Shown here: piece after piece, positions 1 through 8,017 of the stretch
Layout of the letters: every line of letters begins with the position of its first letter
Numbering within the stretch: position 1 is the stretch's first letter
Source: Polynucleobacter nymphae
GTDB lineage: Bacteria; Pseudomonadota; Gammaproteobacteria; Burkholderiales; Burkholderiaceae
DNA length: 64,000 nucleotides
Direction of reading: 5' to 3'
NCBI RefSeq assembly: GCF_018882155.1
Contig: NZ_JACVPA010000001.1
Span: 372,001 to 436,000 of the forward strand
Position numbers and translations under genes: made by a program
Notes under the pieces: model-generated
The model's input: the letters and a program-made list of their open reading frames with translations, nothing else
Told to the model about the DNA's origin: nothing
Databases searched by the model: none

Positions 1-227
1 GAAAATATTGCATCAACCCCAAGATGGGCCTTACTTTGAACAGCACCTGCGGCAATCATGCGGATGGTAATTGCCCTACCAATCACTTTAGTCTTACCCC
101 ACTGCGGAACAATGCCGATCACAGCAGCTGTAATGCCTAACTTATCAAGAGCATCGCTCAAATTTGAGGTGGCTAATTTTTCTAGCCTGCCTCTATAAAG
201 TTGATCAAACTCTTCAGACGTCATCAT
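1..227 (-). CDS. RraA-family protein (5' part only; runs off the window)
   Basis: The reading frame starts at an ATG at 227 (a second ATG follows at once) and leaves the window at base 1, so only about 75 N-terminal residues are visible. They read as an RraA/HMG-aldolase fold N-terminus: a helix ending in LATSNLSDALDKLGI, then a strand region with GRAITIRMI. Members of this family are class II pyruvate aldolases (4-carboxy-4-hydroxy-2-oxoadipate or HMG aldolase) or RNase E regulators. The catalytic acidic-X20-Arg-Asp motif would lie outside the window. It follows ligJ by 8 bp in the same operon, so a role in splitting the LigJ product to pyruvate and oxaloacetate is a reasonable inference. 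It is the second RraA-type gene of the operon. Confidence 0.75.
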   Translation of the reverse strand, partial: MMTSEEFDQLYRGRLEKLATSNLSDALDKLGITAAVIGIVPQWGKTKVIGRAITIRMIAAGAVQSKAHLGVDAIF

Positions 228-235
228 ATCCTCGC

Positions 236-1255
236 TTACCTTGGAATTCTGTTATTAATTCTGGAAAATACCTTACGTGCGTTGCCTTCAAAAATCATGG
301 ATTTCTCTTCATTACTGAGGCCATCAACTGCATTAAGATAGCGACGCGTATCATCAAAATAAAATCCAGTATCAGGATCAATATCCTTTACTGCTCCAAA
401 GGTTTCTGATGCAAAGAGAATATTCTTAGTCGGAATCACCTCGGTAAGCAGATTAATTCCTGGCTGGTGATAAACACAAGTATCGAAATAAATATTGTTG
501 AGTAGTTTCTGATTAATATCAGGAATGTTCATGTCCTTCGCAAGTCCTCTAAATCGACCCCAGTGGTAAGGGACTGCCCCACCACCATGGGGAATTAAGA
601 AACGCAAGGCTGGAAACTGCGCAAACAAATCAGAGGTCAAGCATTGCATGAAAGCGGTTGTATCAGCATTTAAATAATGTGCGCCAGTAGTATGAAAACA
701 ATCATTACAACTGGTACTCACATGAATCATAGCTGGCACATCTAAGGCAATCATCTCCTCATAGATTGGATACCAATAGGGGTTACTGAGTGGCGGATCT
801 TTCCAATAGCCGCCAGAAGGATCTGGATTCAAATTAATACCCACAAATCCATATTCATTTATGCATTTGCGCATCTCAGGCAAGCAGGTGCTGATATCCA
901 CACCAGGCGACTGTGGCAGCATTGCGGCGCCAACAAAATGCTTCGGAAAAAGTTGAGTCACTCGGTAGCATAGCTCGTTGCAAAGGGCTGCCCAAGTTGC
1001 TGAGGTGTTAAAGTCGCCAATATGATGAGTCATAAAACTGGCCTGTGGGGAGAAGATGGTGACATCAATACCCCGCTCTTTCATTCTAGCCAATTGATTT
1101 TCTTCAATAGACTCTCGAATTTCATCATCACTAATTTTTAAATCAGATACCTTAGGGCCTAACTCTGGTGTATTTAAGTTCGCAACCTGGGCATCGCGCC
1201 AAGCCTTTAGGGCTTTTGGCGCTGTTGTATAGTGGCCATGGCAATCAATAATCAT
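236..1255 (-). CDS. ligJ: 4-oxalomesaconate hydratase LigJ (amidohydrolase superfamily)
   Basis: The 339-residue protein belongs to the amidohydrolase superfamily and matches LigJ of the protocatechuate 4,5-cleavage pathway, which hydrates 4-oxalomesaconate to 4-carboxy-4-hydroxy-2-oxoadipate. The match is recalled from the Sphingobium SYK-6 enzyme. The N-terminus has the metal motif with His6 and His8, then His178 (in AMIHVS), His223 (in IPHGGGAVPYHWGR) and Glu284 (in FASE). These fall at the residue numbers I remember for the zinc ligands and catalytic base of LigJ, so the alignment seems nearly gap-free. It is cytoplasmic. It is flanked by RraA-type aldolase genes and by periplasmic receptors, which fits a catabolic operon for an aromatic or tricarboxylic acid. 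No ring-cleavage dioxygenase gene lies in the window. Confidence 0.9.
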   Translation of the reverse strand: MIIDCHGHYTTAPKALKAWRDAQVANLNTPELGPKVSDLKISDDEIRESIEENQLARMKERGIDVTIFSPQASFMTHHIGDFNTSATWAALCNELCYRVTQLFPKHFVGAAMLPQSPGVDISTCLPEMRKCINEYGFVGINLNPDPSGGYWKDPPLSNPYWYPIYEEMIALDVPAMIHVSTSCNDCFHTTGAHYLNADTTAFMQCLTSDLFAQFPALRFLIPHGGGAVPYHWGRFRGLAKDMNIPDINQKLLNNIYFDTCVYHQPGINLLTEVIPTKNILFASETFGAVKDIDPDTGFYFDDTRRYLNAVDGLSNEEKSMIFEGNARKVFSRINNRIPR

Positions 1256-1286
1256 CTATTCTTTCCTTTTTGGCGGTAATAGGTAT

Positions 1287-2066
1287 TTAATTTGGCGCTA
1301 AACCTTGGATACCTGAACGCTGAATAAATAAATTCAGCTTACCAGTGGAGATCATTTGATCTACAAAATTATTCAAGTACTGGGCTGAGCCTTGGCGCTC
1401 GATTGGGGTGCCTAAGGCAAGGTTCTCATACCCACTTACTTCGGGCAACACTCTTGATCCCGGAATTGAGGAGGCCATCTCAAACAGAATTGCTTTATTG
1501 GATGAGAAACCATCAATCTCACCCGTTTTTAGTAAGGCAATCGCTTGTTTAGTGGAGCTTGTCTGGACTAAGCTTGCATTAGGAATAAGGGTTGGGAGCT
1601 CTGCTTGTGAATTACTGCCAACGCTATAACCAATTTTGACCTGACGCCGATTGATCTCTGTGAGTAAGCGAACATTACTGTGCGGGCTGATCAAAAATCC
1701 TTTTTCAATCCTAATGACTGTTTTTGAAAATTGAATATATTTAGCCCGATCTGGGCTTGCATTGGTAAAGACTAGATCAATCTCATTGTTCTTTACCGCA
1801 GAAAGCACATCTGCGTTTTTCTCAAACACTACTGGGGAGTACTGAATGCCTAATTGAGCAGCAAGACTCTGCCCCAGCTCGTATCCAATACCGCGCGTTT
1901 GATTTGAGCCCTCCGCCGGCAGAATGGAAGTTGGGCTACCCTGATACAAGCCCATTCGCAAACCGCCCTTTGGAGTAAAGACATCAGCGGGCGGACTGGC
2001 ACATGCTATTAGCGCTAGGCAGAATAACAATGAAAGGATTCGCTTACAGTTAAGTCCAAATTTCAT
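1287..2066 (-). CDS. Family-3 periplasmic solute-binding lipoprotein
   Basis: The 259-residue protein starts with a lipoprotein signal peptide; the lipobox LIAC puts the lipidated Cys at residue 22. The rest is a type II periplasmic binding fold of the SBP_bac_3 (amino acid or organic acid ABC receptor) family: GIGYELGQSLAAQLG, KNNEIDLVFTNASPDRAKYI and KTGEIDGFSSNK are typical blocks. It should be tethered in the periplasm and bind a small polar solute. No permease or ATPase gene is next to it, so the partner transporter, if any, is elsewhere. It sits between a Bug receptor gene (14 bp gap) and ligJ (31 bp gap) on the same strand. The ligand cannot be told from sequence. Confidence 0.75.
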   Translation of the reverse strand: MKFGLNCKRILSLLFCLALIACASPPADVFTPKGGLRMGLYQGSPTSILPAEGSNQTRGIGYELGQSLAAQLGIQYSPVVFEKNADVLSAVKNNEIDLVFTNASPDRAKYIQFSKTVIRIEKGFLISPHSNVRLLTEINRRQVKIGYSVGSNSQAELPTLIPNASLVQTSSTKQAIALLKTGEIDGFSSNKAILFEMASSIPGSRVLPEVSGYENLALGTPIERQGSAQYLNNFVDQMISTGKLNLFIQRSGIQGLAPN

Positions 2067-2080
2067 TGTTCTGATCTAAT

Positions 2081-3046
2081 TTAGTCTGGTTGAATATTAG
2101 CTTCACGCACTAATTTTTCGTAACGCCTGCGCTCTGAATTCAAATACGCAGCCGCTTGAGCGCTAGTTCCAGGACTTACCTCTCCACCAACAGAGCCCAG
2201 TCGCTCAACCATCTCTTTAGACTGCAAGGCTTTTTCCACTTGGGCATGAAGTGTCTTCACAATAGATGCCGGGGTCTTAGCGGGTGCAATTAAGCTGTAC
2301 CACACGGAAGCTTCAAACCCTGGAAAGCCAGATTCTGCAACCGTGGGTATCTCGGGAAATATGGGGGAACGCTTTGCGCTCATAACGGCAACAATCTTTA
2401 GTTTGCCACTTTTAACGTGCGGAGCTACTTCCAACATATTCATCGTAACCAAATCCAACTGCCCCCCAATAAGATCTGTAATCGCAGGCGCTCCACCTTT
2501 ATAGGGAATGTGTTTTAAAGAAATTCCGGATGCCTGCTCAAAAAATTTCATGGCCATATGTGGCGTTGATCCATTGCCAGGGGTTCCATAGGTAATAAAA
2601 TCAGGATAAACCTTTGCAGCTTTGATCAAATCAGATAGTTTTTGATACTTACTTTCAGCATTAGTCGCGATAACTACTGGCACGCGACCAATCATGGCAA
2701 TTGGCGTAATCTCTTTATCGATATCAAAGGGTTGTGGCTTATACAAAGACATATTTGCCGCCAATGCGTTAGCAGCAACCATCAAGGTGTAACCGTCAGG
2801 CGAGCTATCAATCAATTGCTTTACAGCGATATTTGTTCCAGCTCCTGGCTTGTTTTCAATCACTATTGGCTGGCCCAGAGAGGCTGAGAGGCTTTGACCT
2901 AATGTTCTAGCAACTAGATCCACTGCGCCACCGGGGGCATACCCAATTAAAACCTTAATGGGTTTATATGGATAATCTTGAGCCATCAGACTGCCAGCAA
3001 GCAGAAAATTTGCTACGAGCAATAAAATCAATGGGATTTTTTTCAT
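2081..3046 (-). CDS. Bug/TctC family periplasmic receptor
   Basis: The 321-residue protein has a cleavable signal peptide (cut likely after SLMAQ) and then the Bug/TctC fold: YPYKPIKVLIGYAPGGAVD, VIENKPGAGTNIA, TYGTPGNGSTPHMA and HIPYKGGAPAITDLIGGQ. Bug proteins are periplasmic receptors that bind carboxylates (citrate, tricarboxylates, aromatic acids). Some feed a TctAB permease and others only sense. No tctA or tctB gene is present here. It starts 5 bp after the stop of the next receptor gene, so the two are almost certainly co-transcribed. It is the third Bug protein of the operon; the paralogs differ enough that they probably bind different ligands (inference). Confidence 0.88.
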   Translation of the reverse strand: MKKIPLILLLVANFLLAGSLMAQDYPYKPIKVLIGYAPGGAVDLVARTLGQSLSASLGQPIVIENKPGAGTNIAVKQLIDSSPDGYTLMVAANALAANMSLYKPQPFDIDKEITPIAMIGRVPVVIATNAESKYQKLSDLIKAAKVYPDFITYGTPGNGSTPHMAMKFFEQASGISLKHIPYKGGAPAITDLIGGQLDLVTMNMLEVAPHVKSGKLKIVAVMSAKRSPIFPEIPTVAESGFPGFEASVWYSLIAPAKTPASIVKTLHAQVEKALQSKEMVERLGSVGGEVSPGTSAQAAAYLNSERRRYEKLVREANIQPD

Positions 3047-3051
3047 GAAAA

Positions 3052-4002
3052 TTATTCTCTTGGAGCGCCCGACATTTTCACAATGCCTTCATAACGCTTG
3101 ATCTCAGATTGTGAGAACTTTGTAAAATCGGCTACTGAACCGCCATCAACCTGGGCGCCAATTCCTTGAAGGCTTTTACGAACTTCAGGATCCTTTAAAA
3201 CTTTATTGAATGCAGCATTGAGTTTCTCAGTAATATCCTTTGGTGCGCCAGCAGGCAACATCACGCCATACCAAGCATTCGCAACCATGGGTACTCCAAC
3301 TTCTTTCATTGTTGGCACGTTAGGCAATTCAGGGATGCGCTTGTCTGCTGCTATTCCTAAGGCTTTTAATTTACCAGCCTTGATATTGTTAAGCGATCCA
3401 GTATCGAGCATCATATCAATGTGACCAGCCATCAAATCTAAGGCTGCGGGACCGCTACCCTTATATGGGACATGGCGAATATCTAAGCCTGTAACGGTTT
3501 TAAATTGTGCTCCGGCCAAATGTTGAGAAGCACCAATGCCTGCAGAGCCATAGGTAAATTTTCCAGGGTTCTGTTTAGCATCAGAAATTAAGTCTTTCAT
3601 ACTGTTCCAAGGTGAGGCTTCAGGCACAACCATAATGTTTGGAATGGTGCATACCAAAACTACTGGGGTGAAATCTTTAGCGGCATCAAAGCCTTGATTT
3701 GCAAACAAATGAGGGCCAGCCGCATTAGTTGAGCTAGTGGCCATCAAAATAGAATAGCCATCTGGCTTGTCTTGCACAAAGGCTTGGGTGCCTATGTTGC
3801 CACCAGCTCCGCCCTTGTTTTCGATAAATACTGAAACACCGAGCTCTTTGGTCAGCGGTATTGCTAAGATACGAGCAACTTGATCTGTTGCTCCACCCGG
3901 CGGCCAGGGCACTAGAAATTTGATCGATTTATCAGGGTACGCAGCAAACACATTAAGCGCAACCGCACTTAATAGGATCGCGAACATCAATCGCAGCTTC
4001 AT
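3052..4002 (-). CDS. Bug/TctC family periplasmic receptor
   Basis: The frame is open from 4038, but the start is placed at the ATG at 4002. That gives a normal signal peptide (MKLRLMFAILLSAVALNVFA), has an AAGGTG ribosome site just upstream, and makes an ATGA overlap with the stop of the preceding RraA-type gene, a sign of translational coupling. The 316-residue product has the Bug/TctC blocks VPWPPGGATDQVARI, ENKGGAGGNIG, YGSAGIGASQHLAG and HVPYKGSGPAALDLMAG. It should be a periplasmic carboxylate receptor. The direct coupling to a cytoplasmic RraA-type enzyme suggests that its ligand is linked to the pathway. Confidence 0.88.
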   Translation of the reverse strand: MKLRLMFAILLSAVALNVFAAYPDKSIKFLVPWPPGGATDQVARILAIPLTKELGVSVFIENKGGAGGNIGTQAFVQDKPDGYSILMATSSTNAAGPHLFANQGFDAAKDFTPVVLVCTIPNIMVVPEASPWNSMKDLISDAKQNPGKFTYGSAGIGASQHLAGAQFKTVTGLDIRHVPYKGSGPAALDLMAGHIDMMLDTGSLNNIKAGKLKALGIAADKRIPELPNVPTMKEVGVPMVANAWYGVMLPAGAPKDITEKLNAAFNKVLKDPEVRKSLQGIGAQVDGGSVADFTKFSQSEIKRYEGIVKMSGAPRE

Positions 4003-4664
4003 AAGACACCTTTTTGCTTCAAGCTTACGTCTACCCATGCATCATCGTATTTGCCGTCAATAATGGATTGAATTGTTTTGCGCTCTGTAATCTCTTTTTC
4101 CTTACCTAATCGAGCAGCCTCTAATACCAACTCAGGAGATAAAGCAATGATCCCGTCGCTATCACCCAAAATTACATCGCCTGGATGAATCACCATCCCT
4201 CCTATGGAAACGGGTACATTAATACTACCTGGACCATCCTTATAGGGACCACGCATATTGACACCGCGCGCCCAGCACGGAAAGCGATGTCTTTCAAAAG
4301 CCTCAACATCACGAATCGCTGCATCAAAGACTGCGCCAACAGCGCCCTTTGATTTAGCAACGGTCATCATGATTTCACCAAACAAGGCTCGAGAGATATC
4401 ACCTCCACCATCAACCACCAGCACATCCCCAGGTTGCAGAATTTGTAGCGCCTTATGAATCATCAGATTATCACCAGCCCTAACGCTCACTGTGACAGCA
4501 TTGCCACATACGCTAACCGGCGACTTATTCACTGGCAATATATTGACTGCTCCAATAGTCCTACCTAAAACATCACTGACAACCGAGGTTGCTAATCCTG
4601 TCAGGGCAGATATCCCCTCCTTGAAAGCCTCTTTTCTTGGATTAATTTCATAGCCATTATTCAT
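3999..4664 (-). CDS. RraA-family protein, probable oxo-acid aldolase (LigK-like role)
   Basis: The 221-residue protein has the RraA / 4-hydroxy-4-methyl-2-oxoglutarate aldolase fold: LATSVVSDVLGR, GDNLMIHKALQILQPGDVLVVDGGG, then GEIMMTVAKSKGAVG leading to AAIRDVEAF. The catalytic signature of the aldolases is an Asp followed after 20 residues by Arg-Asp. Here the Arg-Asp is kept and the acidic position is Glu (GE instead of GD). With ligJ in the same operon, the expected reaction is cleavage of 4-carboxy-4-hydroxy-2-oxoadipate to pyruvate and oxaloacetate in the cytoplasm; this is inferred from context. It lies between two Bug receptor genes and overlaps the downstream one by 4 bp. It could instead be a non-catalytic RraA homolog. 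Confidence 0.8.
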   Translation of the reverse strand: MNNGYEINPRKEAFKEGISALTGLATSVVSDVLGRTIGAVNILPVNKSPVSVCGNAVTVSVRAGDNLMIHKALQILQPGDVLVVDGGGDISRALFGEIMMTVAKSKGAVGAVFDAAIRDVEAFERHRFPCWARGVNMRGPYKDGPGSINVPVSIGGMVIHPGDVILGDSDGIIALSPELVLEAARLGKEKEITERKTIQSIIDGKYDDAWVDVSLKQKGVL

Positions 4665-4684
4665 TCTGCTGTCCTCTTGTATTT

Positions 4685-5653
4685 TTAATCTACAGTTGCA
4701 CCTGTGCGCTTAACCAAAGACTCCCAATATGGAATCTCCTTGTTAATAAATTGCGTAAATTGCTCCGATGTCCCTGCCACATCACTTGAACCCATCTTGC
4801 TTAGGCTGGCTGCAACTTCTGGCTCCTTCATGACAGCATTCACTGCCTTATTCAATCTTGCAATCAGAACTGATGGTGTTTTAGCCGCAACAAAAATTCC
4901 ATACCAATTCTCTATAACAAAACTCGAATGCCCAAGCTCCTTCATGGTTGGAATATTGGGAAAGTTTTTAGGTCTTACTGCGCCTGTTGTTGCTAATGCA
5001 CGAATACGCCCCGATGTCATCTGTGCGGAAATAGCCGTTGTTGTCTCAAACGCAATCGGTACTTGGCCAGCCAGAACATCAGCCATTGCTGGTCCCTGCC
5101 CTCTATAGGGAATATGCGTCATATCTAGTTGCTTTTCAAGCTTGAGCATTTCTGCCATCAGATGCTGTGGACTGCCACTACCACCAGATGCATAGCTGTA
5201 TTTACTGGGATTATTTTTAATAAGCTCAACTAGCTCACCAACAGTATTTGCAGGTACTGAGACGTTCACATAAAGAACCAGGGGTACTGAAGCCACTTCT
5301 GCAACTGCTGCCAAGTCTTTGGAAGGATTTATTTTTAACTTATACAAATTTTGATTGATCACTATGCCAGTATTATTTCCTAGCAATAGAGTACAACCAT
5401 CAGAAGCTGAGTTAGCGACATATTCGGTCCCAATATTACTGCTTGCTCCACCCTTGTTTTCAACTACAACATTTGCACCGAGTTGCTTAGCCAAACCTGG
5501 CGCCAGCATTCTAGCCAAAATATCTGTTGTACCTCCAGGTGGGTATGGTGAAACAAACTTCACCACTGCACAGGGGTAAGCACTTTGTGCCAAAACGCTC
5601 TCGGAGCATAGCGCCAAGCAGGCGATGGCCGCCAGCAATAGCTGTTTTTTCAT
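4685..5653 (-). CDS. Bug/TctC family periplasmic receptor, first gene of the catabolic operon
   Basis: The frame is open from 5692; the start is set at the ATG at 5653 because GGAGG lies 8-12 bases upstream and the product then begins with a standard signal peptide (MKKQLLLAAIACLALCSESVLAQ). The 322-residue protein has the Bug/TctC blocks VSPYPPGGTTDILARML, ENKGGASSNIG, YASGGSGSPQHLMAEML and HIPYRGQGPAMADVLAGQ. It is a periplasmic carboxylate receptor. It is the promoter-proximal gene of a minus-strand series of seven genes (with the partial one at base 1). The 76-base gap to the divergent gene at 5770 should hold the operon promoter; I could not settle on a convincing -35/-10 pair. Confidence 0.88.
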   Translation of the reverse strand: MKKQLLLAAIACLALCSESVLAQSAYPCAVVKFVSPYPPGGTTDILARMLAPGLAKQLGANVVVENKGGASSNIGTEYVANSASDGCTLLLGNNTGIVINQNLYKLKINPSKDLAAVAEVASVPLVLYVNVSVPANTVGELVELIKNNPSKYSYASGGSGSPQHLMAEMLKLEKQLDMTHIPYRGQGPAMADVLAGQVPIAFETTTAISAQMTSGRIRALATTGAVRPKNFPNIPTMKELGHSSFVIENWYGIFVAAKTPSVLIARLNKAVNAVMKEPEVAASLSKMGSSDVAGTSEQFTQFINKEIPYWESLVKRTGATVD

Positions 5654-5769
5654 GATTTGTTGCCTCCATTTTCTTGCGCACCTTATCAACACATGCGCTA
5701 AGATCTGTTCTTTGTAAAAATATACCTTACTCTGGCAACTATCTGTCAGATTATCTAAATAATCCCTAA

Positions 5770-6150
5770 ATGACCAATATTGTTGATCGAGAGATGTTGC
5801 TAAAATTTGCCCGGTCTTTTGAGGGCAAGAGCAAGTGCGCTACTTGCGAATCTCTATCGTGTGCTGGCTGGGAGAGCATCCCTGGTGGCTTCATCACAAA
5901 CACTCTAGAGTCTATAGGAACCCTAAGAGTCGAAGATGCTCCAGAAAATTGGGAAGAACATCACCCCAAGGGAACCAATATGTGGTCCAAGGATGCTCCA
6001 ATCTCTATATCTTTTCACCCCTATAACAAGTCTGATGTCTATGAATGTAGAAATTGTGGATGTAAGTACCTGCGTTACACAGAATGTGGTGGATATTATG
6101 TAGATGAACGTATTCGCGAACTCAATTCGGATCTCATTTCATTTGACTGA
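5770..6150 (+). CDS. Small Cys-rich protein of unknown function
   Basis: The 126-residue protein is not one I can name. It has two Cys pairs near the N-terminus (CATCESLSC, from residue 22) and a C-terminal knuckle CRNCGC, followed by LRYTECGGYYVDERIR. This would suit a zinc ribbon or another metal site. There is no signal peptide and no membrane segment, so it should be cytoplasmic. I recall similar short proteins ending in a 'LRYTE-GGYY' block in other Burkholderiales, so it is probably conserved. No clear ribosome site precedes the ATG at 5770; an internal ATG at 5794 is an alternative start. It is divergent from the Bug operon and convergent with lpdA, with a shared terminator between. 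Confidence 0.7.
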   Translation: MTNIVDREMLLKFARSFEGKSKCATCESLSCAGWESIPGGFITNTLESIGTLRVEDAPENWEEHHPKGTNMWSKDAPISISFHPYNKSDVYECRNCGCKYLRYTECGGYYVDERIRELNSDLISFD

Positions 6151-6172
6151 TATTCATTTGCAATGAAAATTC

Positions 6173-6198
6173 AAAAGCCCTGATCTCTCAGGGCTTTT
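6173..6198 (+). terminator. Bidirectional rho-independent terminator between convergent genes
   Basis: A perfect 11-bp stem (AAAAGCCCTGA / TCAGGGCTTTT) with a TCTC loop, with T-runs on both strands. It lies between the plus-strand Cys-rich gene and the minus-strand lpdA and can end transcripts from both sides. Confidence 0.9.
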
Positions 6199-6231
6199 TC
6201 TTTTGTAGCAGCTTAGAAGATATCTTCTTAC

Positions 6232-8007
6232 TTAAGGCTTCTTCTTCACCGGTGGTAAATCCGTGCAATGGCCATGTGCGGCTTCTGCAGCCAGACCTAC
6301 TGATTCACCCAAGGTTGGATGAGGGTGGATAGTCTTGCCAATATCTACAGCATCAGCGCCCATTTCAATTGCTAGGCAAACCTCACCAATGAGATCACCA
6401 GCATGAGTGCCAACTATACCGCCACCAATAATGCGATGGGTCGTTGCATCAAAGATCAGCTTTGTGAAACCTTCATCACGGCCATTGGCAATTGCGCGTC
6501 CGCTAGCAGCCCAGGGGAATAAGCCTTTTTCATAAGCAATACCCTGTGCTTTGCATTGCTCTTCAGTTAAGCCAGCCCAAGCAACTTCTGGATCGGTATA
6601 AGCAACTGATGGAATTTGCTTTGCATCAAAGTACGACTTCTGGCCAGCTGCAACTTCAGCCGCAACGTGACCTTCATGTACTGCCTTATGAGCCAACATC
6701 GGTTGACCAATAATATCGCCAATCGCAAAGATGTTTTGCACATTGGTGCGCATTTGTTTATCAACTGGAATAAAGCCACGCTCATCTACTTGAACACCCG
6801 CTTTACCTGCATCAATCTTCTTACCATTGGGTGTACGCCCTACAGCAACTAACACTAAGTCATAGGTTTGTGGTTCTGCAGGTGCGTTCTCACCTTCAAA
6901 AGTCACCTGGATACCATCGGGCTTCACTTGTGCTTTAGCGGCACGAGTCTTAAGCATGACTTTTTCAAAACGTCCGGCATTGAATTTCTCCCAGACCTTT
7001 TCAAGATCACGATCAGCACCAGCCATGAGGCCATCCATCATCTCAGCAATATCAATGCGTGAGCCTAGTGTGCTGTAAACCGTAGCCATCTCTAAACCAA
7101 TGATGCCGCCACCAATCACGAGCATTCTTTTTGGGATGCTTGTCAGTAATAAAGCGCCCGTGCTATCTACTATGCGAGGATCTTCTGGCAAGAATGGTAA
7201 TTTAACAGGCTGACTACCAGCCGCAATAATCGCCTTCTGAAAGCGCACCACTTCTTTTTGGCCGTTCAGGTCTTGACCAGCACCGCTAGTCATTTCAACT
7301 TCAATGTGATTAGCATCCAAGAAGCGACCTAAGCCCCGCACTGTTTTAACTTTACGTGCTTTGGCCATACCAGCTAAACCACCAGTTAACTTGGCAATCA
7401 CAGAATCTTTATAGCCACGCAATTGATCGATCTCGATCTTTGGCGCACCAAATGTAATGCCATGCTTAGACATGGTTTTGACTTCGTCCATTACTGAAGT
7501 GGTATGCAGCAATGCTTTCGATGGAATACAGCCTACGTTAAGACATACGCCGCCTAAGGTTGCGTAGCGCTCAACTAAAACAGTATTCATACCCAAGTCA
7601 GCACTACGGAATGCGGCACTATAACCACCAGGGCCAGCACCAAGTACTAACACTTCGCACTCGTGATCTACTTTGCCGCTGTATTGACCGGCTACTGGAG
7701 CTGGCATTACTGGGGCTGCAGTTTTTGCTGGTGCAGGTGCTGCAGCAGCTTGCACTGCAGGCGCAGCGCTGCTTGCTTCAATTTCAGCAATGACAGAACC
7801 CTTGCTAATCTTGTCGCCTAGCTTTACTGCAATACTAATAATCGTTCCAGCTGCATCTGCCGGAATCTCCATGGTTGCTTTATCAGACTCAAGCACTAAT
7901 AAAGGCTGCTCTTTTTCAACCACATCACCAACCTTTACCAGCACTTCAATCACTGGCACATCAGAATAGTCGCCAATATCTGGGACAAGGATCATTTGCT
8001 TAGCCAT
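6232..8007 (-). CDS. lpdA: Dihydrolipoyl dehydrogenase (E3) with N-terminal lipoyl domain
   Basis: The 591-residue flavoprotein reoxidises dihydrolipoamide with NAD+ in the pyruvate dehydrogenase complex. Residues 1-80 form a lipoyl domain with the lipoylation Lys43 in ESDKATMEIP. An Ala/Pro linker runs to about residue 110. Then come the FAD-binding VLGAGPGGYSAA (about 120-131), the redox disulfide Cys155/Cys160 in GGVCLNVGCIPSK, the NAD site with VIGGGIIGLE, a second FAD contact in NIFAIGDI, and the C-terminal His-Glu pair in HPHPTLGES. The lipoyl-E3 fusion is known from several beta- and gammaproteobacteria. It is the last gene of the aceE-aceF-lpdA operon, 10 bp after aceF, and ends just before a terminator. 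Confidence 0.96.
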   Translation of the reverse strand: MAKQMILVPDIGDYSDVPVIEVLVKVGDVVEKEQPLLVLESDKATMEIPADAAGTIISIAVKLGDKISKGSVIAEIEASSAAPAVQAAAAPAPAKTAAPVMPAPVAGQYSGKVDHECEVLVLGAGPGGYSAAFRSADLGMNTVLVERYATLGGVCLNVGCIPSKALLHTTSVMDEVKTMSKHGITFGAPKIEIDQLRGYKDSVIAKLTGGLAGMAKARKVKTVRGLGRFLDANHIEVEMTSGAGQDLNGQKEVVRFQKAIIAAGSQPVKLPFLPEDPRIVDSTGALLLTSIPKRMLVIGGGIIGLEMATVYSTLGSRIDIAEMMDGLMAGADRDLEKVWEKFNAGRFEKVMLKTRAAKAQVKPDGIQVTFEGENAPAEPQTYDLVLVAVGRTPNGKKIDAGKAGVQVDERGFIPVDKQMRTNVQNIFAIGDIIGQPMLAHKAVHEGHVAAEVAAGQKSYFDAKQIPSVAYTDPEVAWAGLTEEQCKAQGIAYEKGLFPWAASGRAIANGRDEGFTKLIFDATTHRIIGGGIVGTHAGDLIGEVCLAIEMGADAVDIGKTIHPHPTLGESVGLAAEAAHGHCTDLPPVKKKP

Positions 8008-8017
8008 CGATCCCCCC

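Noticed and set aside
4704..5108. A 134-codon plus-strand frame opposite the first Bug receptor gene
   Set aside because: It is the complement of a well-supported TctC-type protein; no independent evidence for coding.
5693..5769. A sigma-70 promoter for the Bug/LigJ operon
   Set aside because: Several T/A-rich boxes are present, but none gives both boxes at 16-18 bp spacing with good matches, so no position is called.
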